Of a stretch of 10,141 bases of DNA, positions 6,329-10,141 are shown piece after piece; position 1 is the first letter of the stretch; the number at the start of each line of letters is the position of its first letter. The position numbers and the translations under genes were made by a program. Below the pieces are notes generated by a model. The model was not told the DNA's origin. It saw only the letters and a list, made by a program, of their open reading frames with translations, and made no database searches. Source of the stretch: Nitrospirota bacterium (lineage in GTDB: Bacteria > Nitrospirota > Thermodesulfovibrionia > UBA6902); contig WFVK01000336.1 in the NCBI GenBank assembly GCA_015491705.1, positions 1-10,141 of the forward strand. Direction: 5' to 3'.

Positions 6329-7996
6329 ATGCGAAAGCCTGACCGGCATCGGAGGAAACAGACATTCCTGTTGACTGACTGGCAGTCCGGGGAAGATACG
6401 CATAAAGACCCGGCAAAGCGGGTAAGCACCCTTATATATTTCAGGCTCGTGGTGGTTACCCTCCTCCTTGGTTCTTTTTATATCTTCAGGATAGACTACC
6501 ATAAGCTCCCCAGGCCGTCGGATTTTTCCTATTTCATAGCTTCACTGTACCTCCTGACCATATTCTATGCCGTTGTCCTGCGGAAGTTAAAAAAACCCGC
6601 TCATTACACCGCCTTTGCATATATACAGATCACGGTGGATATAGCAGCGGAAGCCATCCTGATCTATATAACTGGCGGTATTGAAAGCACATTCTCCTTC
6701 ATGTTCCCGCTGAGCATACTTTCAGCGGGCATTGTGCTCAACAGGCGCGCCTGTTATATCTTCGCCACATTAAGCAGCATACTTTACGGGGGACTGCTCG
6801 ACCTGCAGTTCTACGGGATAATCGGAAATTCGCCGAGCCTCATTTTTACAAAAAAAAACCTGTTCTATAATATATTCGCATATATCACGGCATTTTATAT
6901 CATAGCCTTTCTCAGCGGATATCTCTCTGAAAAACTGCACAAGGCGACACGGCATCTCGAGGAAAAGGACACCGTACTGAGCGACCTGAAGGCATTGAGC
7001 GAGTATATCATAGAAAGCATGCCGAGCGGGGTGTTCACCACGGACATGGACAGGAGAATCATCTCATTCAACACCTCGGCACAGGAGATAACCGGATTGA
7101 GCCAGGCGGAAGTCACCGGCAAGACCACCGATGATATCTTTCCGTTTCTAAGGGATTTCCGTGAACCTTTTGACAGGATAGACGGCGAGATACGGCGTGA
7201 CGGCAAAACATTATCCGTGGGCATGAGAATCTCCCCGCTCAGGGACAGCGCCGGAAAATCCATAGGCACGATAGGCGTCTTCCAGGACCTGACCGAGTTA
7301 AAGGCCATGGAGGCGGAGGTAAAGAGAAAAGAAAAATGGGCCGTTATCGGCAAGCTGTCCGCTTCAATAGCGCATGAACTGAGAAACCCCCTTGCCGCGC
7401 TCAAGGGATCCATAGAAATGCTGCGGGAAAAGAAAGTTCCTGAAGAGTACGCCGATCATCTTATGAGAATCGCGCTTTCAGAGATGGACAGGCTCAACGC
7501 CATTATTACTGACTTCCTGCTGTATGCCAAACCTCGGGAACTGAACAAACAGTCATTTGATGTTCATCAGGCATTGAGAGATATCACGATGCTTTTGCAG
7601 GGCTCCGAGACAAACGGGAAACAAATTGAAATTTCAGCAAAGCTGAACGGCGAACTCTTTATTACAGGCGACGCAGGACAGATCCAGCAGGTTTTCTGGA
7701 ATCTCTGCCGGAATGCAATCGATGCGGTGTCCGACGGGGGAATCATAGAGATTTACACGGCGAAAAACAACAAGACAGTGGAAATCTTTTTCAGGGATAA
7801 CGGCAAAGGCATAAACAAATCCGATACAGAGAACGTATTTTACCCCTTTTATACAACAAAGGAACACGGAACCGGCCTCGGACTCTCCATCGCCCTGAAG
7901 ATTATAGAGGAGCACGGGGGGAAGATCGAGGTCGAATCCGGAGGTGCCGGAAAAGGTTCAACTTTCAAGGTCATATTGCCGATAAGCAATACATGA
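6329..7996 (+). CDS. pilS: PilS-type membrane sensor histidine kinase
   Basis: The product is a PAS-containing histidine kinase expected to phosphorylate PilR. Six membrane segments are seen near 35-53, 66-84, 95-115, 121-137, 140-158 and 178-198. A PAS domain (about 218-325) follows, then HisKA with H-box SIAHELRNPL (H349 predicted phosphorylated). HATPase_c carries N-box NLCRNAIDAV (458-467), G1 DNGKGI (490-495), F-box FYPFYTTKEHG and G2 GTGLGL (514-519). All catalytic boxes are intact, so it should be active as kinase and phosphatase. In Pseudomonas PilS senses pilin in the membrane; the ligand here is unknown. The start is uncertain: the ATG at 6329 lacks a Shine-Dalgarno, while GGAGGA (6351-6356) precedes an in-frame TTG at 6371 that would give 541 residues. 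The full form would be 555. Confidence 0.9.
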   Translation: MRKPDRHRRKQTFLLTDWQSGEDTHKDPAKRVSTLIYFRLVVVTLLLGSFYIFRIDYHKLPRPSDFSYFIASLYLLTIFYAVVLRKLKKPAHYTAFAYIQITVDIAAEAILIYITGGIESTFSFMFPLSILSAGIVLNRRACYIFATLSSILYGGLLDLQFYGIIGNSPSLIFTKKNLFYNIFAYITAFYIIAFLSGYLSEKLHKATRHLEEKDTVLSDLKALSEYIIESMPSGVFTTDMDRRIISFNTSAQEITGLSQAEVTGKTTDDIFPFLRDFREPFDRIDGEIRRDGKTLSVGMRISPLRDSAGKSIGTIGVFQDLTELKAMEAEVKRKEKWAVIGKLSASIAHELRNPLAALKGSIEMLREKKVPEEYADHLMRIALSEMDRLNAIITDFLLYAKPRELNKQSFDVHQALRDITMLLQGSETNGKQIEISAKLNGELFITGDAGQIQQVFWNLCRNAIDAVSDGGIIEIYTAKNNKTVEIFFRDNGKGINKSDTENVFYPFYTTKEHGTGLGLSIALKIIEEHGGKIEVESGGAGKGSTFKVILPISNT

Positions 7997-8032
7997 CGCC
8001 AACGTTGCATAAACCCTGATACTGCATAAGCG

Positions 8033-8088
8033 GGCGGGGAGAGACCGCGGTCAAACCAACGGGCACTCCCGCCACGCGGCGGTGTTTT
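8033..8088 (+). promoter_or_regulatory. Structured pilS-pilR spacer with terminator-like hairpin and competing stem
   Basis: CCGCC (8069-8073) and GGCGG (8078-8082) form a tight GC hairpin with a four-base loop, followed by TGTTTT (8083-8088), a minimal intrinsic terminator. CTCCCGCC (8066-8073) can instead pair with upstream GGCGGGGAG (8033-8041, one bulge), which would disrupt that hairpin. The loop of the larger stem contains the perfect palindrome GACCGCGGTC (8043-8052). This layout resembles an attenuator, but the stem is only 5 bp and the U-run is broken. pilR has its own ribosome site AAGGT (8100-8104). Confidence 0.35.
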
Positions 8089-8110
8089 AACGCGGCTGCA
8101 AGGTAAAAAC

Positions 8111-9487
8111 ATGCAGAAAACAAAAGGCAGGATACTGGTTGTCGATGACGAAAAGAGCATGCGGGAGATTCTACATATCTTCCTTAAGAATGAGGGGTAC
8201 AGCGTAACGCTTGCCGACAATGGTGAATCCGCGGTGGAAGCGGTGAAAAGGGACATATTCGACCTGATAATAACGGATATGAACATGCCCGGGGTAAGCG
8301 GCATGGACCTCCTGAAGAGCGTAAAGAAGATAGCGCCGGATACCATTGTAGTGGTCATCACCGCCTTCGGCACCACCGAGTCCGCGGTGGAGGCCATGAA
8401 GCAGGGGGCCTATGACTATATTCAGAAGCCCTTTCAGATGGATGATATAAGGCTGGTCGTAAAAAACGCCCTTGAAAAACAGAGATTGCGCAAAGATGTC
8501 TCCATTCTTAAAGAGCAGTTGAGAACCCCGTCTCTTGAGAATATCATAGGCAGCAGTCCTGCCATGCAGTCACTGTTCACTATAATATCCAAGAGCGCCG
8601 AAAGCAGCGCCAGTGTGCTTATCACCGGTGAGAGCGGCACGGGAAAGGAGCTTGTCGCCAAGGCAATTCACAGCCTCAGTCCGAGAAAAGACAACCATTT
8701 TGTTACGGTCAACTGCGCGGCCATTCCCGAGGGGCTGCTGGAGAGCGAGCTTTTCGGTTATATGAAAGGGGCATTCACCGGCGCGGCCTCAAATAAACAG
8801 GGGCTGTTTGAGCTCGCAAACGACGGCACCCTCTTCCTGGATGAAATAGGGGAAATGCCCTTAAGCCTCCAGTCCAAGCTCCTGCGGGTAATTGAAGGGG
8901 GCGTTTTCCGCAGGGTCGGGGGAATATCAGACATAAAGGTGGACGTGAGGATAGTATCCGCTACCAACAGGAACCTCCATGAGCTTATAGAGAAAGGCCT
9001 GTTCAGGGAAGACCTTTATTTCAGGCTCAATGTCCTCACCATCAAGATTCCCCCCCTGAGGGAGCGGCGGGAGGATATCCCGCTCCTCGTGGAGCATTTC
9101 CTCCGGAAATTCTCCGCCGGCAGGAAAAGATTCACCCGGGATGCGCTCAGACTGCTTGAGAATTACCAGTGGAAGGGCAACGTGAGGGAACTCGAAAACG
9201 TTATTGAAAGGGCCGTGCTGCTCTGCGACGATGAGAGCATAGGGGAGGAGTTTCTCCCCGAGGAAATAAAGACAGCCCCGTCAACCAGGGCTGTCTCCGT
9301 GCCTCCGGGCGGGGTGGATTTTGAAAAGATTATTGAAGAGACGGAAAAGGCCTACCTTCTGAAGGCCCTTGAAAAGGCAAACGGTGTAAAGACAGAGGCG
9401 GCAAAACTCCTGCATCTCACATTCAGGTCGTTCAGGCATAAACTGAAAAAGTACGGCATAGATAAAAAGACGATAACGGAACAGTAA
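8111..9487 (+). CDS. pilR: PilR-type sigma54-dependent response regulator
   Basis: The 458-residue NtrC-family activator is the expected partner of the upstream PilS and, in studied bacteria, activates pilin transcription with sigma54. The receiver domain (about 6-120) has the acidic pair D12/D13, phospho-acceptor D56, T84 and K106. The AAA+ domain (about 144-370) has Walker A GESGTGKE (173-180), the sigma54-contacting GAFTGA loop (220-225), Walker B LFLDEIGEMP (241-250) and the arginine region FREDLYFRLN (298-307). A FIS-type helix-turn-helix at about 407-450 contains TFRSFRHKLKKYGI. All parts needed for activity are present and length is typical (about 450-460). Spacing from AAGGT to the ATG is good. 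It ends three bases from the convergent cheX stop. Confidence 0.94.
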   Translation: MQKTKGRILVVDDEKSMREILHIFLKNEGYSVTLADNGESAVEAVKRDIFDLIITDMNMPGVSGMDLLKSVKKIAPDTIVVVITAFGTTESAVEAMKQGAYDYIQKPFQMDDIRLVVKNALEKQRLRKDVSILKEQLRTPSLENIIGSSPAMQSLFTIISKSAESSASVLITGESGTGKELVAKAIHSLSPRKDNHFVTVNCAAIPEGLLESELFGYMKGAFTGAASNKQGLFELANDGTLFLDEIGEMPLSLQSKLLRVIEGGVFRRVGGISDIKVDVRIVSATNRNLHELIEKGLFREDLYFRLNVLTIKIPPLRERREDIPLLVEHFLRKFSAGRKRFTRDALRLLENYQWKGNVRELENVIERAVLLCDDESIGEEFLPEEIKTAPSTRAVSVPPGGVDFEKIIEETEKAYLLKALEKANGVKTEAAKLLHLTFRSFRHKLKKYGIDKKTITEQ

Positions 9488-9490
9488 AAG

Positions 9491-9961
9491 TCAACGCAGC
9501 TCTTCAAAGCAGGTTTCCATAAAGAATTCACCGGCCTCCGTGGAAAAGGGGACGATGATGACGGGCTTTCCTGATTTATGGCGGATAACATGACCAGGGC
9601 CTGCAATCACGGCCGGGACGGCCATGTCAAAGCGGTAACCTTTTTCGCTGAGAAATTTTTTCGCCCCTCCTGTGACCATATTCGTAATCTCTCCAACCAT
9701 GTCGGTTACAGTCTCGTCGATGCCGTTAACTTCCTCTCCCAGCATGCGTCGTGTTATCTCCAGAATCACGGGTTCGGTAAAGGTGACCGCAAAGGAGCCT
9801 TTTGCCTGTTCCCCTGTCATGCCGATAATACCGGTGACATCGCCGTGTGCGGTCTCATGTGTTTTAACCGAAGGAGCGCCGGCCCTGACTTGCAGCATTG
9901 CCATGGTGCCCAGAACGTTTATGAGCGACTCCGAAAAGGGATTTATAAATTTATCGTCCAT
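9491..9961 (-). CDS. cheX: CheX-family CheY-P phosphatase
   Basis: The 156-residue protein matches the CheC/CheX fold: N-terminal helix KFINPFSESLINVLGTM, DVTGIIGMTGEQAKGSFAV (41-59), the catalytic helix VGEITNMVTGGAKK with E91 and N94 as the phosphatase pair, and a C-terminal sheet. A single E-x-x-N motif and this length favour CheX, which dephosphorylates CheY-P, over two-motif CheC or CheC-FliY types. The frame also extends upstream to an ATG at 10021 (176 residues) with a weak GGAAG. I chose the Met at 9961 because family members begin M-D-x-K-F-I-N-P-F and because a TATAAT lies in the extension. Convergent with pilR, with no room for a terminator between them. No che genes are near, so a role in twitching or flagellar signalling is open. 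Confidence 0.87.
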   Translation of the reverse strand: MDDKFINPFSESLINVLGTMAMLQVRAGAPSVKTHETAHGDVTGIIGMTGEQAKGSFAVTFTEPVILEITRRMLGEEVNGIDETVTDMVGEITNMVTGGAKKFLSEKGYRFDMAVPAVIAGPGHVIRHKSGKPVIIVPFSTEAGEFFMETCFEELR

Positions 9962-9973
9962 TTCAGTTAACCA

Positions 9974-10001
9974 GATTATAACAGATTCATGAAATAATTC
10001 A
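9974..10001 (-). promoter_or_regulatory. Possible sigma70 promoter of cheX with consensus TATAAT
   Basis: On the - strand a perfect -10 TATAAT (complement of 9974-9979) lies 12 bases before the preferred ATG at 9961. The best -35 is a poor GTGAAT with 16-base spacing. Transcription would then start only about six bases before the ATG, giving an almost leaderless mRNA, which agrees with the lack of a Shine-Dalgarno there. If translation really begins at 10021, these bases are coding and the match is chance. Confidence 0.35.
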
Positions 10002-10061
10002 CCCCCCCTGCCCTGCATCATATCGACTTCCAGCCCGCCGTAAAAGCATGTTTGAGGTTCA

Positions 10062-10109
10062 GGGGTTGCCGGTTAAAGGGTTGAAGGGTTTAAGGGTTCG
10101 GGGGTTGAG
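10062..10109 (+). repeat. Octameric GGGTTNNN tandem repeat with G-quadruplex potential
   Basis: Four units in exact 8-base register start at 10078, 10086, 10094 and 10102 (GGGTTGAA, GGGTTTAA, GGGTTCGG, GGGTTGAG), preceded by the degenerate CGGTTAAA (10070-10077) and GGGGTTGC (10062-10069). The guanine runs with 3-5 base loops meet the usual intramolecular G-quadruplex pattern on the + strand, which is the template strand for cheX. Related GGGTT-type intergenic tracts occur in several Desulfobacterota and Nitrospirota genomes as far as I recall. Function is unknown. The bases after it to 10141 show nothing further. Confidence 0.6.
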
Positions 10110-10141
10110 ATTCGATTTATTGTAATAGTTCAGCCCTGAGC

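Noticed and set aside
7849..8397. 182-codon antisense frame across the pilS end, spacer and pilR start
   Set aside because: It mostly overlaps conserved kinase and receiver domains, lacks family similarity and has the same shadow composition.
9578..9970. 130-codon + strand frame opposite cheX
   Set aside because: CheX on the - strand has clear catalytic residues; this frame has no recognisable domain or ribosome site.
10048..10125. Short + strand frame of 25 codons through the GGGTT repeat
   Set aside because: No Shine-Dalgarno, and its Gly-Leu-rich repeat arises from the DNA octamers.

Overview
The window is dominated by the motor and regulatory part of a type IV pilus (T4P) locus. It reads pilB-pilT-pilC-pilS-pilR on the + strand, from about 2111 to 9487. 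This order matches Myxococcus and Geobacter clusters, where the pilin gene often follows; no pilin gene is visible here. Gene content, mid-range base composition and the protein style (MauG/CcpA-type di-haem peroxidase, CheX, PilS/PilR) suggest a diderm bacterium of the Desulfobacterota or Nitrospirota kind, perhaps an uncultivated lineage. That placement is inference, since no phylogenetic marker is present.

Region by region. Bases 1-114 (- strand) hold the N-terminus of a membrane protein, probably a sensor histidine kinase, cut by the window edge. Bases 115-341 are non-coding and carry a perfect 14-bp inverted repeat that probably terminates the next gene. Bases 342-1577 (- strand) encode an exported di-haem cytochrome c peroxidase with its own near-consensus sigma70 promoter, whose -35 hexamer lies inside a perfect 15-base palindrome. 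Bases 1700-2110 are largely unexplained; their 3' half resembles a decayed UvrD-type helicase tail. pilB starts at 2111 without a visible Shine-Dalgarno. A 205-base gap with a sigma54-like site precedes pilT. pilT and pilC are separated by one base, pilC and pilS by 13. A 114-base structured spacer separates pilS from pilR. pilR converges on a - strand cheX gene with three bases between the stop codons. The last ~130 bases hold octameric GGGTTNNN repeats with G-quadruplex potential.

How the genes work together. PilB powers pilus extension and PilT retraction, both through the inner-membrane platform PilC. PilS is a membrane PAS-histidine kinase that should phosphorylate PilR, a sigma54-dependent activator with an intact GAFTGA loop, classically acting on the pilin promoter. 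PilB carries a recognisable two-motif MshEN domain, so extension may respond to c-di-GMP. CheX, a CheY-P phosphatase, may tie chemotaxis-type signalling to twitching motility, but that link rests on proximity alone.

I see no CRISPR array, insertion sequence, tRNA or rRNA gene, and no convincing wholly new system. The points most worth a second look are the sigma54-like site before pilT, the MshEN motifs of PilB, the attenuator-like pilS-pilR spacer, the palindrome at the peroxidase promoter, the possible helicase remnant, and the cheX start and promoter.
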